Assembly: GCA_030424595.1 (NCBI GenBank)
Contig: JAUHWG010000028.1
Location: 62,001 to 126,000 of the forward strand
Length of the DNA stretch: 64,000 nucleotides
Source of the DNA: Polyangia bacterium
GTDB lineage: Bacteria > Myxococcota_A > Polyangia > Nannocystales > Nannocystaceae
Direction: 5' to 3'
Made by a program: the position numbers and the translations under genes. Each line of letters begins with the position of its first letter. The first letter of the stretch is position 1. Under the pieces are notes generated by a model. The model was given only the letters and a program-made list of their open reading frames with translations, was not told where the DNA came from and ran no database searches. Shown here one piece after another: positions 24,395 to 33,001 of the stretch.

Positions 24395-24490
24395 GCCGCA
24401 ATCGTCGGTCCTCTCGGCTTGGATGAAACGCCGCTTTACCGGGCCGTACTGCAAGTTTTGGCCGAGTCGAGAGGGACGGCGAGGGCAAGT

Positions 24491-24524
24491 GAGAACGCGC
24501 GGGACTTTTGCCACGGACGGCTAG
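24491..24524 (+). repeat. dispersed 34-bp element, copy 3 (contains the stop codon of prfH)
   Basis: Reads GAGAACGCGCGGGACTTTTG then CCACGGACGGCTAG. The CTAG provides the TAG stop of the minus-strand prfH gene. Confidence 0.8.
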
Positions 24525-25198
24525 CCCTGGGGCGCGGCGATGAACCCCGGGCCGCGGAAGCGCCGACGCGGAGCGCCGCGGACGATCTCCTGATGCTCGC
24601 TCCACCGCGCGCGATCGCCCGCAGCCCGGCCGTCAGCGGCCCTCCCGGCCAGCCGCGCCCGCAGGCGCTCGAGGGCGACCCGGCGGTTTTGGCCCTGGCT
24701 CCGCTCCTCACGGGCGACGACCTCGATCCCGCTGGGTCGATGGAGCACCCGCACCGCAGTGCTCCGCTTGTTGACGTTCTGCCCGCCTGCCCCGCCCGCC
24801 CGGATCGCTGAGACCTCGAGATCCCCCCGCTCGAGCGCTGGGATCGACGGCTGACGGAGGTCGATCGCCGTCGCCTTGACGAACCAATTGCGCCGCCTAT
24901 GCCGCGGCCGAAAGGGGCTCTGCCCGACCCACAGGACCGTCCCCTCCCACGCGGCGAGGAGCCCCTCGATCGCCGGGCCAGACCCGTATCCGCCGCGGAG
25001 CTCGACGATCGCCGAGAGCACCGTATCCGTGCTGGGGCCCTCGTTGCGCTCGATCACCGCAGCCCCGAGGCCGAGCCTGGCGGCCTCCGCCTCGACGATC
25101 GGCAGCAGCCGCGCGACCACCCACGCACACTCCGCGGGCCCGTGCCCCGCGCTGAGGAGGATCCAGGCCCTCGCGCCGCGCTCGTCGTCGTCCCCCAT
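24521..25198 (-). CDS. prfH: peptide chain release factor homologue PrfH
   Basis: A 225-residue protein. The N-terminus WILLSAGHGPAECAWVVARL and the mid-segment WVGQSPFRPRHRRRNWFVKA are PrfH signatures, and IRAGGAGGQNVNKRSTAVR holds the GGQ peptidyl-hydrolysis motif (138-140) with the family N-K-R/T-x-S-A-V. PrfH lacks the stop-codon-recognition domain of RF1/RF2 and acts on ribosomes damaged in 16S rRNA; it is normally paired with an RtcB RNA ligase. No rtcB lies next to it here. The start at 25198 is chosen because the frame 5' of it has no similarity. The last codons and the TAG lie inside dispersed repeat copy 3. Confidence 0.88.
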   Translation of the reverse strand: MGDDDERGARAWILLSAGHGPAECAWVVARLLPIVEAEAARLGLGAAVIERNEGPSTDTVLSAIVELRGGYGSGPAIEGLLAAWEGTVLWVGQSPFRPRHRRRNWFVKATAIDLRQPSIPALERGDLEVSAIRAGGAGGQNVNKRSTAVRVLHRPSGIEVVAREERSQGQNRRVALERLRARLAGRAADGRAAGDRARWSEHQEIVRGAPRRRFRGPGFIAAPQG

Positions 25199-25354
25199 GC
25201 GGGGGATTCTAGGAGGCGCCGAGGAAAAAGTAGACAGCGGCGGCAAGCGGCCCGCCGACCGCCGCCAGAAGGCCGCTCGCCAGCCCCCAAAGCTCGGGTT
25301 TCCGTGCTAAGTCCGGGCGGACGTGACCCCACGACGTAGATCGGAGCGCTCCGC

Positions 25355-26737
25355 ATGCGCACACCTGTCGCCCTCCTCCCCCTGATCGAGTACGGCATCG
25401 TCGAAGAGGTGCTGCGGCCGTTGATGAGCGGCAAAGAGGCTCAGATCTTCCTCGTCCTCGCCGGCGGTGAGGAGCGGGTCGCCAAGATCTACAAAGAGGC
25501 CGAGCAGCGCACCTTCAAGCATCGCACGGCGTATACCGAGGGTCGCGGGACCCGAAACAGCCGCGACCGGCGGGCGATGGGGAAGCACTCCCGCCACGGC
25601 AAGGCGAAGGACGAGGCCGCCTGGCGCTCCGCCGAGGTCGACGCGATCTACCGCCTGCAGAGCGCCGGCGTCCGCGTGCCCGTCCCCTACAACTTCGTCG
25701 ACGGCGTGCTCATCATGGAGCTCGTCAAGGGCGCCGACGGTCGTCCGGCGCCGCGCCTGGGCGACGTCGACTTCGACCCGGCGACCGCCAAGGCGGTGTT
25801 CGACCACCTCCTGCGCGAGGTCGTGCGGATGCTCTGCGCCGGGGTCGTCCACGGCGACCTCTCCGACTTCAACGTCCTGATGAGCGCCGACGGGCCGGTG
25901 ATCATCGACTTCCCGCAGGCGATCGATCCGGCGAGCAATCAGAGCGCCCGCAAGCTGCTCATCCGCGACGTGGACAACCTCCACAACTTCCTCGGCCGCT
26001 TCGTCCCCGGCCGCCGTCCCCCCTTCGCCCAGGAGATGTGGGACCTCTACGAGCAGAACCTCCTGACCCCGGAGACCGAGCTCCGCGGCCGTCACAGCCG
26101 CTCCTCACGACCGGCCAACACCGCCGAAGTTCTCTCGCTGATCGGCGAGGTCAACCGCGACGAGGAGCGACGCCGCGGCGCCTCTGCGCGCCCCAGCGGC
26201 AGGAGCTCGCGCAGCGGCCCTCGCTCAAGCGGTCCCAGCGGCCCTCCGCCAGCAGCGGCCGCTCAGGAGGGTCCGAGGGGACCGCGGGGTCCCAAGGTCG
26301 AGGTCGTCATCAGCCCGCCGAGCCAAGGCGGACGGGGTGGCCGCAGCCGCGGGCAGGGGGGCGCCCCGGTCCGAGCTCAGGCCCGAGCTCAGGCCCAGCG
26401 CGACGCGCCTCCCGCTGAGCGTGGACAGGCCCGCAAGCCCCCCGCCGACCGCCGCCCGTCGGTCGGGGCGCGCGGCGGGCCTCGCTCCCCGCAAGCCGAC
26501 CCACAACGCCCAGACGATCGCCCGCGCCAGCGGGGCGCCGACGCTCGACCGGGCCGGCCTGCGCAGGCCGCCAAGCCCCGCGACGACGGACCCCCGGGGC
26601 GGACACCGACCGCAGCGCCGCCGGCCTCCGGGCAACGCCCGACGACCGATCAGGAGGGCCTAGAACGTCCGCGCAAGCGTCGTCGACGTCGTCGCAAGCC
26701 CCGCGGCGACGCCCCCAAGCGCCCTGATCCCAGCTGA
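25355..26737 (+). CDS. RIO-type protein kinase with a long disordered basic tail
   Basis: A 460-residue protein. Residues 1-255 are a RIO kinase: GKEAQIFLVLAGGEERVAKIY (ATP-binding Lys), HGDLSDFNVL (catalytic Asp about 168) and VIIDFPQAID (metal-binding Asp). The insert with GKHSRHGKAKDEAAWRSAEV matches the bacterial RIO1-like family (PA4780 type), which lacks the usual activation loop. From about residue 270 the chain is low-complexity Arg/Pro/Gly/Ser/Gln, ending in a Lys/Arg cluster (RKRRRRRRKPRG). Family members act in ribosome maturation in eukaryotes; the bacterial role is poorly known. The basic tail may bind RNA or DNA, which is inference. Confidence 0.87.
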   Translation: MRTPVALLPLIEYGIVEEVLRPLMSGKEAQIFLVLAGGEERVAKIYKEAEQRTFKHRTAYTEGRGTRNSRDRRAMGKHSRHGKAKDEAAWRSAEVDAIYRLQSAGVRVPVPYNFVDGVLIMELVKGADGRPAPRLGDVDFDPATAKAVFDHLLREVVRMLCAGVVHGDLSDFNVLMSADGPVIIDFPQAIDPASNQSARKLLIRDVDNLHNFLGRFVPGRRPPFAQEMWDLYEQNLLTPETELRGRHSRSSRPANTAEVLSLIGEVNRDEERRRGASARPSGRSSRSGPRSSGPSGPPPAAAAQEGPRGPRGPKVEVVISPPSQGGRGGRSRGQGGAPVRAQARAQAQRDAPPAERGQARKPPADRRPSVGARGGPRSPQADPQRPDDRPRQRGADARPGRPAQAAKPRDDGPPGRTPTAAPPASGQRPTTDQEGLERPRKRRRRRRKPRGDAPKRPDPS

Positions 26738-26842
26738 GCCCGGAGCGATGCGGAGCCCCTAGCGAGGCCTTCCGGCGGGGCGCGGAGACGTCGACGTGGA
26801 TCCGCTTGACCCTCGCCGAGGCCTCTCCCAGACTCCGCGCGG

Positions 26843-27712
26843 ATGCTCGACCTCGTCGCCCAGCTCGACTCCGACAGCGAGGTCCTCGAGGTCGGCGAAC
26901 ACCGCCTGGGGATCACCGCGCGAGGCGTCTTCGGCCGCGATCACGACCTCGGGATCGTCCTCGGCGGCTACGTCGACGGTCGCGGCGAAGGACCGGAGGA
27001 CTACCTCAGCGAGCTCCTCCTCGCGCCCGAGAACAGCGAGGCGACCTATCGGCTCATCGACCGCTGGGGGCTCCTCGTCTGCAAGGCCCTGCCCTCCGAA
27101 CACCCGAGCTATCGCCGGGTCCGCGGTCGATCGAGCCGCGGCCGCCTGAGCCAGGGCGAGTACTACCACCACGACGGCTGCTCGGGACCGACCAAGCCCC
27201 GCGTGGTCGAGATCCGCTGCCCCTACCAAGCGGTGCCGCGGCGGGTCGCCACCGCGATCGCGCCCTTCGAGCCCACCGTCTACGCGATGATCCGCCGCGG
27301 CGCGGAGCTCCTCTCCGCCGACGCGGAGCTCACGCCCTGGCGCGAGCGCGTCGACGCCGGAGCTTCGCTGGCCCTGGAGGAGCTCGACCTCGTCCAAGGG
27401 CTCGTCACCCGCGCTGTCCGCCGCGAGCTCAACGCGGAGGCGGCCCGCGCCTTCTTCCGCCAGATCGACGAGCTCGCCTGCGCCTACCGTGAGCCCTGGG
27501 AGATGGGCGAGAGCCGCCTCATCGCCAACGCCCGCCCCCTCTCAGGCCAAGCCGGGACGATGCAGCATCGCCGCGCCCACCTCACGCCGCACACCGGCGG
27601 TGTGGCCAACGGCGAGCTGGTCAAGCGTTGGCCCGCCGAGGAGCTCACCGACGAGCTCGCCGACGCCGGCCCCCCAGCTCCCGCCGCCTGCTCGGCCTGC
27701 GCCGATCACTAG
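26843..27712 (+). CDS. uncharacterised protein with H-H-D and H-R-x-A-H motifs
   Basis: A 289-residue protein with no signal peptide or membrane helix and consistent GC3 coding. Notable features are GEYYHHDGCSGPTKPRVVEI near residue 110, and TMQHRRAHLTPHTGG near residue 247. The pairing of H-x-D in the middle with a later H and R recalls the 2-His-1-carboxylate facial triad plus 2-oxoglutarate-binding Arg of Fe(II)/2OG oxygenases, but spacing and flanks are not convincing enough to name it. The end is Ala/Pro-rich with two Cys. It follows the RIO kinase by 105 bp in the same direction and may share its transcript. Function not recognised. Confidence 0.6.
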   Translation: MLDLVAQLDSDSEVLEVGEHRLGITARGVFGRDHDLGIVLGGYVDGRGEGPEDYLSELLLAPENSEATYRLIDRWGLLVCKALPSEHPSYRRVRGRSSRGRLSQGEYYHHDGCSGPTKPRVVEIRCPYQAVPRRVATAIAPFEPTVYAMIRRGAELLSADAELTPWRERVDAGASLALEELDLVQGLVTRAVRRELNAEAARAFFRQIDELACAYREPWEMGESRLIANARPLSGQAGTMQHRRAHLTPHTGGVANGELVKRWPAEELTDELADAGPPAPAACSACADH

Positions 27713-27815
27713 CCCTGAAATAGGCGCTGCGGTGAGGCTATCCTCGATATCCCGCGTAGAACCGTCAGTGGCACTCGAGTCTATGGATAGAGAGGCGCCC
27801 GAACGATCGCGGCCC

Positions 27816-27849
27816 GAGAGCACACGGGACTCTTGCCACGGTCTGCAAG
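27816..27849 (+). repeat. dispersed 34-bp element, copy 4
   Basis: Reads GAGAGCACACGGGACTCTTG then CCACGGTCTGCAAG, 104 bases after the stop of the preceding gene. It is flanked by an inverted repeat ATGGATAGAG / CTCTATCCAT about 70 bases apart (27783 and 27872 regions) and by AGAAACGCCGCTCTATCC, similar to sequence beside copy 2. The 27713-27939 gap holds nothing else recognisable. Confidence 0.75.
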
Positions 27850-27939
27850 GCCTCGCAGAAACGCCGCTCTATCCATTGGGCCGCCCGAGTATGCGCGCTC
27901 GTCCCAACCCCACCGGATCCGCCGCCCCGGCCGAGCCGC

Positions 27940-28956
27940 CTAGCTCGGCCCTGCGGTCAGCGGGCAGCGGGCCCGGAGGTCGAGGAGCTCCTCCCCCCGG
28001 AGCCACGGCTCCGAGCTGTAGCGGTCCCAGCTATCACAGAGAACCGTGACGATAGGTCCCTCGATCTCGCCGCTCGCGGCGAGGCGGAGCGCGGCAGCGA
28101 CGTTGGTGCCGGCCGATCCCCCCACCAGATGACCCTCCTCGCGGATAAGGCGGCGAGCGCAGGCGAAGCTCTCCTCGTCGGAGATCTGGAGGGCGCGATC
28201 GATCACGCTGCGATCGAGGTTCTCCGGCGGCACCGAGCCGCCGATACCTTCGACCGCGTAGCTCCCGTCGGGCCCAGGCTCGCCCGTCTCGGCCCACCCC
28301 GCGAGGCCTGATCCGACGGGATCCGCGAGGACCACCAAGGCATCACTGCCGCGGGACCGCAAGCTGCGGCCAACCCCGGTGATCGTCCCCCCGGTCCCTG
28401 CGCCCGAGACAAACGCGGCCACATCCGCCCCGGCGAGCGCCCGGGTCTGCTCCCAGATCTCGACCCCCGTCGCGCGCTCGTGGATCCCTGGGTTCGCAGG
28501 GTTGCGGAACTGGTCGGTGCAAAACCAACCGCGTGAGGCCGCGAGGCGCGAGGCTACGTTTCGGAAGTTTTCCTCGCTCGGGGGCGGAGCGTTCGCCGTG
28601 ATCACCAGCTCCGCCCCGAGGGCGCGAAGGGCCTCTCGCTTGCTCTCCGCCATCTTCTCCGGCATCACGCAGACGAGCCGGTAGCCCCGCGCGGCGGCGA
28701 CGAGCGCGAGCCCGATCCCGGTGTTGCCGGCGGTCGCCTCGATCAGGGTCATCCCCTGCCCAGGGCTCAGGCGACCGCACAGCTCGGCATCATCGATGAT
28801 CGCCTTCGCGATCCTGTCCTTGACCGATCCGCCGGGGTTGAGATGCTCACACTTGGCCCAGACCATCGTCGGTAGCCCCGCGCAGAGACGGCGGAGGGGC
28901 ACAAGCGGAGTCCTCCCGATGAGTCCGAGGACGCCCTCGTCGCTTCGCTCGATCAT
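27940..28956 (-). CDS. cysteine synthase / cystathionine beta-synthase family PLP enzyme
   Basis: A 338-residue fold-type II PLP enzyme from the ATG at 28956. LNPGGSVKDRIA places the Schiff-base Lys at residue 46; EATAGNTGIGLAL is the substrate loop (T-S/A-G-N-T-G); SGAGTGGTITGVGR binds the PLP phosphate; VGGSAGTNVAAAL is the C-terminal S-G-G-S/T motif. It makes cysteine from O-acetylserine and sulfide, or condenses serine with homocysteine. ATAGN instead of ETSGN fits the CBS-like branch better than classical CysK. A second, more CysK-like enzyme lies at 37727-38698, so this copy may serve transsulfuration. Confidence 0.85.
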   Translation of the reverse strand: MIERSDEGVLGLIGRTPLVPLRRLCAGLPTMVWAKCEHLNPGGSVKDRIAKAIIDDAELCGRLSPGQGMTLIEATAGNTGIGLALVAAARGYRLVCVMPEKMAESKREALRALGAELVITANAPPPSEENFRNVASRLAASRGWFCTDQFRNPANPGIHERATGVEIWEQTRALAGADVAAFVSGAGTGGTITGVGRSLRSRGSDALVVLADPVGSGLAGWAETGEPGPDGSYAVEGIGGSVPPENLDRSVIDRALQISDEESFACARRLIREEGHLVGGSAGTNVAAALRLAASGEIEGPIVTVLCDSWDRYSSEPWLRGEELLDLRARCPLTAGPS

Positions 28957-29200
28957 GCGCGCCAGTGTGCCACACAGCACCTCACCTGCGCCCCCAAGAC
29001 TCCACGACCTCCGCCCGGGGAACCTCCAGCTCATCGCGGGTCGCCGCAGCCCCAAGTGTACCTATAATTATTTTCAGACGCAGGCCGACTCTGTCGCCCG
29101 GAGAACAATGCTGCTCTGCAAGAACCCCTCTCCGGGGCTCATGAGCCCGCCCAGGGGCGGAAACGAGGTCCGTCGAGGCCGATGCGGGCGATCCCTGCGC

Positions 29201-29230
29201 TTGCCCAAGGGCGCAACATATCGCTATTCT
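29201..29230 (+). promoter_or_regulatory. possible sigma-70-like promoter of the response-regulator gene
   Basis: TTGCCC (29201-29206) and TATTCT (29225-29230) are separated by 18 bases and lie 19 bases before the ATG. A perfect TATAAT also occurs at 29063-29068 but without a -35. Confidence 0.3.
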
Positions 29231-29234
29231 CTCA

Positions 29235-29247
29235 GGCTCAGTGAGCC
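29235..29247 (+). promoter_or_regulatory. perfect palindrome covering the ribosome-binding region of the response regulator
   Basis: GGCTCA-G-TGAGCC ends one base before the ATG at 29249, where a Shine-Dalgarno would be expected. It could fold into a short hairpin that limits initiation or serve as an operator. This is inference from position. Confidence 0.4.
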
Positions 29248-29248
29248 G

Positions 29249-30466
29249 ATGAAAGTCCTCGTTGCCGATGACGACCCAATCTCCGCGCTCGTGCTCGAAG
29301 GCCTCCTCACGGCCTCAGGCCACACGTGCCAGATAGCCCGGGACGGCAACGAGGCCTGGGAGATCATCCAGGGCAAGGACCCTCCGCTGATCATGTTCCT
29401 CGACTGGATGATGCCGGGGGTCGACGGGCTTGAGCTCTGTCGGCGCACACGCGAGCTCAAGCGGGGGAGCTACACCTATATCGTGATCGTGAGCGCGCGG
29501 AACCGGCAAGAGGAGGTGTCGCTCGGCTTCGCCGCGGGCGCCGATGAATTCATCACCAAGCCCTACCAGCCCGAGGAGGTCTTCGCCCGCCAGCGGGTCG
29601 CCGAGCGGGTGGTGCAGACGGTCAGCGCCGAAAATTCCCTCGATAAGGCGATCGCGGAGGCGTACGGCAGCCCCGCAGGCGACGTCGTCGTCCGCTCCGG
29701 CTCGGTGATCGGCCGGATCGCCTTCCAAGGCGGGAAGGTGACCTGGGCGAGCGTCTCCGACAGACCCGACTCCCCGGAGGCGATGCTCGCGACAGATCCC
29801 ACCCTCGACGCCGACGAGCTGGCCGCTGCGGTCGAGGAGAGCAAGACCGTCGGCGTACCGCTCACCGAGCTCATCATCGAGTGGGGGCTGCTCAGCGAAG
29901 ACAAGCTGCGCGCGTTGATCCGTTCCTGGATCTGCCGCCAGATCGCGGCGATCTCGCTCCTCAACGCCCCTGTCGTCATCTTCTCCCCGGTCGCCCGCAA
30001 CGACACAACGCCCTTCCTCTTCGACTATGAGAGCCTGACAGCGCTGCGCGTCGTCCGCGAGTCGACGTCGAAGAGCACCCATGACCGCGCCGATCACCCC
30101 GCGAACAGCCCCGCACCTCAGCTCCTGGACGACACGGACCTCGAGCGGGCTCGCGCCGACCTGGACCAGGCGATGACGCTCTCCGGCGCCATCTCGGCCG
30201 CCATCTTCGACGAGCAGACCGGCCGCTGGCTCCTCTCCCGCGGAGAGAAGATCGACCTCGACCTCGCCTGGCGAAACGTCAAGCTAGCAGGGGCGACCCA
30301 CGAGCGGGATGAGGTCGAAGACATCATCGTCACGACCCGCCATCATATCTACATACTACGACCCTACATGCGATCGCCGCGTCGCTTCATCTTCCTCGTC
30401 ACTGACCGCGCCAAGTCGCGGCTGGGCATGGTCCGCTTGGCCCTCGCGTCCTGCTCTCATACCTGA
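29249..30466 (+). CDS. response regulator with PATAN/DUF4388-like and Roadblock-like domains
   Basis: A 405-residue protein. Residues 1-120 are a receiver domain: VLVADDDP (acidic pocket), FLDWMMPG (phospho-acceptor Asp about 54), IVSARN and ITKPYQPEE (conserved Lys). The middle (GDVVVRSGSVIGRIAFQGGK, VGVPLTELIIEWGLLSEDKL) resembles the PATAN/DUF4388 domains of myxobacterial and cyanobacterial regulators. The last 110 residues (LDQAMTLSGAISAAIFDEQT, and YILRPYMRSPRRFIFLVTD) look like a Roadblock/LC7 domain, a partner of small Ras-like GTPases such as MglA. No DNA-binding domain is visible, so output is probably protein-protein. There is no histidine kinase neighbour. Confidence 0.8.
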   Translation: MKVLVADDDPISALVLEGLLTASGHTCQIARDGNEAWEIIQGKDPPLIMFLDWMMPGVDGLELCRRTRELKRGSYTYIVIVSARNRQEEVSLGFAAGADEFITKPYQPEEVFARQRVAERVVQTVSAENSLDKAIAEAYGSPAGDVVVRSGSVIGRIAFQGGKVTWASVSDRPDSPEAMLATDPTLDADELAAAVEESKTVGVPLTELIIEWGLLSEDKLRALIRSWICRQIAAISLLNAPVVIFSPVARNDTTPFLFDYESLTALRVVRESTSKSTHDRADHPANSPAPQLLDDTDLERARADLDQAMTLSGAISAAIFDEQTGRWLLSRGEKIDLDLAWRNVKLAGATHERDEVEDIIVTTRHHIYILRPYMRSPRRFIFLVTDRAKSRLGMVRLALASCSHT

Positions 30467-30818
30467 GCGCCGATGAGGTCGATCATCGCCCATGACCGCC
30501 GCGGACAGGACATGCACGGACCGCCTCGATGAGTCCAACTCTCCGGCCCCACGACGGCGGATACGTGTAGACACAAGTCGACCTCGCAGAGTCGACACAT
30601 CGCGCTCCAGCTGCCCCCCGAGAGACGTAGCGTCGACCACGCCGAGGCGGGGCTGGACATTTCGTCCGTCTTGACGTACAGTGAGCAACATGAGCTTGGC
30701 GCTTGCGCTGAGTTCCGCGACCGCAGCTCCTTGGAGCCAGCGTTCGCGTCGACAAAACACGACAGGCGACGCTCTCTCGCGTCGCGCTGTCCAAACCCAC
30801 AACCAGAGAAGGAACACT
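30467..30818 (+). other. intergenic region upstream of the CBS gene
   Basis: About 350 bases without a convincing gene. It holds two direct GTCGAC sites (30577-30582 and 30591-30596), 14 bases apart, which could be regulatory. The 3' end carries the ribosome binding site AGAAGGA (30806-30812) of the CBS gene. Confidence 0.4.
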
Positions 30819-31364
30819 TTGCGTCACAACACGCCGATGATTCAACACTTTATGACCCCCGCCCCTGTCACCGTAAACGAAGGCTTGATGCTCTCCGACG
30901 CGCTCGACCGGATGTACTCCAACAAGATCCACCACATGCCTGTGGTGCACCCAGAGCACGGCGTCGTCGGCACGATCAGCGACCACGACATCTCCGCGGC
31001 CTCCTCCCTCCGCGGCCTCAACCCTGACGAGACGCCCGTCCGACAGGCGATGGCCCCGACCTCCTACACCTGCGATCTCTTCTGCCCTCTCGTCGACGTC
31101 GTCCATCACATGGAGCGCGAGCGGCTCAGCAGCGTGGTCGTCACCAAGGGCGATCGTCCGGTCGGCATCTTCACCACGACGGACGCCCTCCGGGCGCTCC
31201 GATCGAAGCTCGTCGGCTACCGCGTCGAACCGGCGGTCATGCCAGCGCAGACCGCCTCGCAGGCCGAGCCTGAGGTCTCGTCGACCACACGACACCCGAT
31301 CAAGCCGAGCGTTCGAGTCACCCGCAACCATGGCACGCTCCCCGCCTTCTGCGCGAGCCTCTAG
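30819..31364 (+). CDS. CBS-domain protein
   Basis: About 181 residues holding a pair of CBS motifs: FMTPAPVTVNEGLMLSDALD with HHMPVVHPEHGVVGTISDHD, then AMAPTSYTCDLFCPLVDVVH with LSSVVVTKGDRPVGIFTTTD. Such a Bateman module binds adenine nucleotides and senses energy state; there is no attached enzyme. The last 45 residues are Ser/Thr/Pro-rich. The TTG at 30819 is chosen as start because AGAAGGA lies six bases upstream; the ATG at 30837 is the alternative. The frame stays open to 30681, but that part is low-complexity and lacks a binding site. Confidence 0.8.
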   Translation: MRHNTPMIQHFMTPAPVTVNEGLMLSDALDRMYSNKIHHMPVVHPEHGVVGTISDHDISAASSLRGLNPDETPVRQAMAPTSYTCDLFCPLVDVVHHMERERLSSVVVTKGDRPVGIFTTTDALRALRSKLVGYRVEPAVMPAQTASQAEPEVSSTTRHPIKPSVRVTRNHGTLPAFCASL

Positions 31365-31501
31365 CATCGGCGAGCGACGTCCGGTCGCAGACAACGCAGC
31401 GGAGGATGACAGCGAGGTCTCGGCTCGCCAGCCTACGAGGGCTGGTGAGCGCGGGGCCTCCGCGTTTTCGCAGCCTTCATGAGTCACGACTCGCGCCCGT
31501 C

Positions 31502-32677
31502 TCAGGGTTCGGGCGAACGGGTCGCGACCACGATTCGATATCCATCGTCGGCCTTCTCCACGTCGCCGAACTGAAAGCGGTGGATGAAGAGCTGACAGCC
31601 GTCGCGGCTCACCGAGGTGGGACAGGTCTCGAAGTCGTAGTCAGGGTCGTCGTCAGCGACGCTCGTGAGCTCGACGGGGGTCTCCCAGGGACTGTCGAGG
31701 CCGGCCCGCTCGCTCGAGAAGACCCTGAGGATCTCAGAGGACTCTCGCGGCGAAGGCTTGAGCGGATAGGTCGAGCCAAAGAAGAGGTGGAGACCGTCGG
31801 GCGAGAGGGTCGGACAGAGCGTGACGTGCCCGGGGACGTCCGTGATCGGCGATAGCTGGACCTCCTTCGCCCCGCCGAAGGGAGTGCCTGGCGCAGGGTT
31901 CGGCGGCCGCTCCAGCTCGACGAAGCTCCAGGTCAAGGAGAGAAGATCGTTCGCCGGTCCGTCGTTGCGCTGGACGATCATGCGCGCGCCGTCCTCGCTG
32001 ATCGAGGCGATGTCCTCGTTGTAGGCGATCGTGTTGGGCGGTCCGACGAGGACCGCCGGCGCCGGGAACGTCTCCCCGTCGTGGACCGAGTACCAGAGGT
32101 CCGTCGCTTGCGCGCCGATCGAGACGGCGAGGATGATCTCGGTCTCGCCCAGAGTGACGTTCGGGTGGCCAAATCCGTGGAGAAATGACGGCCATAGGAC
32201 GAGCGGCTCGCCGACGGCGAAGGCATCGGCCGTCGAGGCCCGGCTCGACCTGTGGATCCAACGCTTCTCCCCCTCCGATGCCGCGGCCATATAGTAGAGC
32301 GTGAGCCCGTCTGGGCTGACATGGGGCGCCGTCGGATCCCAGCCGAGCTTCGCGTCCTGGAGCGCGTTCATCGACCAAGCGTCCGGTGCGAGCCCCCAGC
32401 AGTCCTGCGCTTCTTCGGTATCGCCGCTCGCCTCCGTGGTCCCGCCGTCAGTCTCGGTGTCGGCGGTGGTCGAAGCCGTCGTCGTCTCCGCCTCCGTCGT
32501 GCCCGGCGATGTCGATGAGTGTGTCTCGGGATCGCCCAGCGTCGAGCTGCTCAGCTCGGTCTCCACGTCGACGGCCGTGGTCGCCGCGGTCGCTTGCGGG
32601 TCGAAGCCCGGGTTCGGGAGGACGCAGGCGGCCAGCGGAAGGTGGGCCCAGACTAGGGAGTAGCGGTGAAAGGTCAT
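31502..32677 (-). CDS. lipoprotein with PD40/TolB-like propeller repeats
   Basis: A 391-residue protein. LVWAHLPLAAC gives a lipobox at Cys18. A Thr/Ser/Glu-rich linker runs to about residue 90, then a beta-propeller-like region with repeats such as PHVSPDGLTLYYMAAAS, DIASISEDGARMIVQRND and CPTLSPDGLHLFFGSTY, matching the WD40-like PD40 pattern (S-x-D-G-x-x-L-x-F). It is predicted to be surface- or periplasm-facing and anchored, a type common in Nannocystineae. Partner and function unknown. An inverted repeat lies 25-43 bases upstream of the ATG. Confidence 0.8.
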   Translation of the reverse strand: MTFHRYSLVWAHLPLAACVLPNPGFDPQATAATTAVDVETELSSSTLGDPETHSSTSPGTTEAETTTASTTADTETDGGTTEASGDTEEAQDCWGLAPDAWSMNALQDAKLGWDPTAPHVSPDGLTLYYMAAASEGEKRWIHRSSRASTADAFAVGEPLVLWPSFLHGFGHPNVTLGETEIILAVSIGAQATDLWYSVHDGETFPAPAVLVGPPNTIAYNEDIASISEDGARMIVQRNDGPANDLLSLTWSFVELERPPNPAPGTPFGGAKEVQLSPITDVPGHVTLCPTLSPDGLHLFFGSTYPLKPSPRESSEILRVFSSERAGLDSPWETPVELTSVADDDPDYDFETCPTSVSRDGCQLFIHRFQFGDVEKADDGYRIVVATRSPEP

Positions 32678-32701
32678 GGGTGCGCTCGAGTTGTCCAGAC
32701 A

Positions 32702-32720
32702 GCATGTGAAATGAACATGC
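32702..32720 (-). promoter_or_regulatory. inverted repeat upstream of the PD40 lipoprotein gene
   Basis: GCATGT and ACATGC (6-bp arms, 7-base spacer) lie 25 bases before the start codon at 32677. It could be an operator or a 5'-leader hairpin. The rest of the 32678-33001 gap is AT-richer than its surroundings and has no gene. Confidence 0.35.
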
Positions 32721-32732
32721 GTTCAGTTATAC

Positions 32733-32756
32733 GGAGCACAATAGCTCCTCTTTTTC
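32733..32756 (+). terminator. short hairpin followed by a T-rich tract
   Basis: GGAGC and GCTCC flank a 6-base loop and are followed by TCTTTTT on the plus strand. It looks like a weak intrinsic terminator, but both neighbouring genes run on the minus strand, so its use is unclear. Confidence 0.25.
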
Positions 32757-33001
32757 ATCTCCGAGCATCCTTTTCTCCCCCGTACGCTCGGGGAGAGAAG
32801 CGCAGAGTTTGGCCCTATGTGCCGCTCAGGGCGGCGTTCTCGACCGGCGCCTCGTAGAAGACGAGCTCGCTCGATCGCGGGATCACAAGCGCGCGTCCGA
32901 GCTGTGCGCGCGCGAGCGCCCGGACCCGGACCTGGCTCCTCCGACGGACCCCTGGGTCGACGAGGAGCTGGACCTGCCGAGGCGAGGGAGTCCGGGATGT
33001 C

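Noticed and set aside
29063..29068. Perfect TATAAT as a promoter for the response regulator
   Set aside because: No -35-like hexamer at a suitable distance and 180 bases from the start; the pair at 29201-29230 is better placed.
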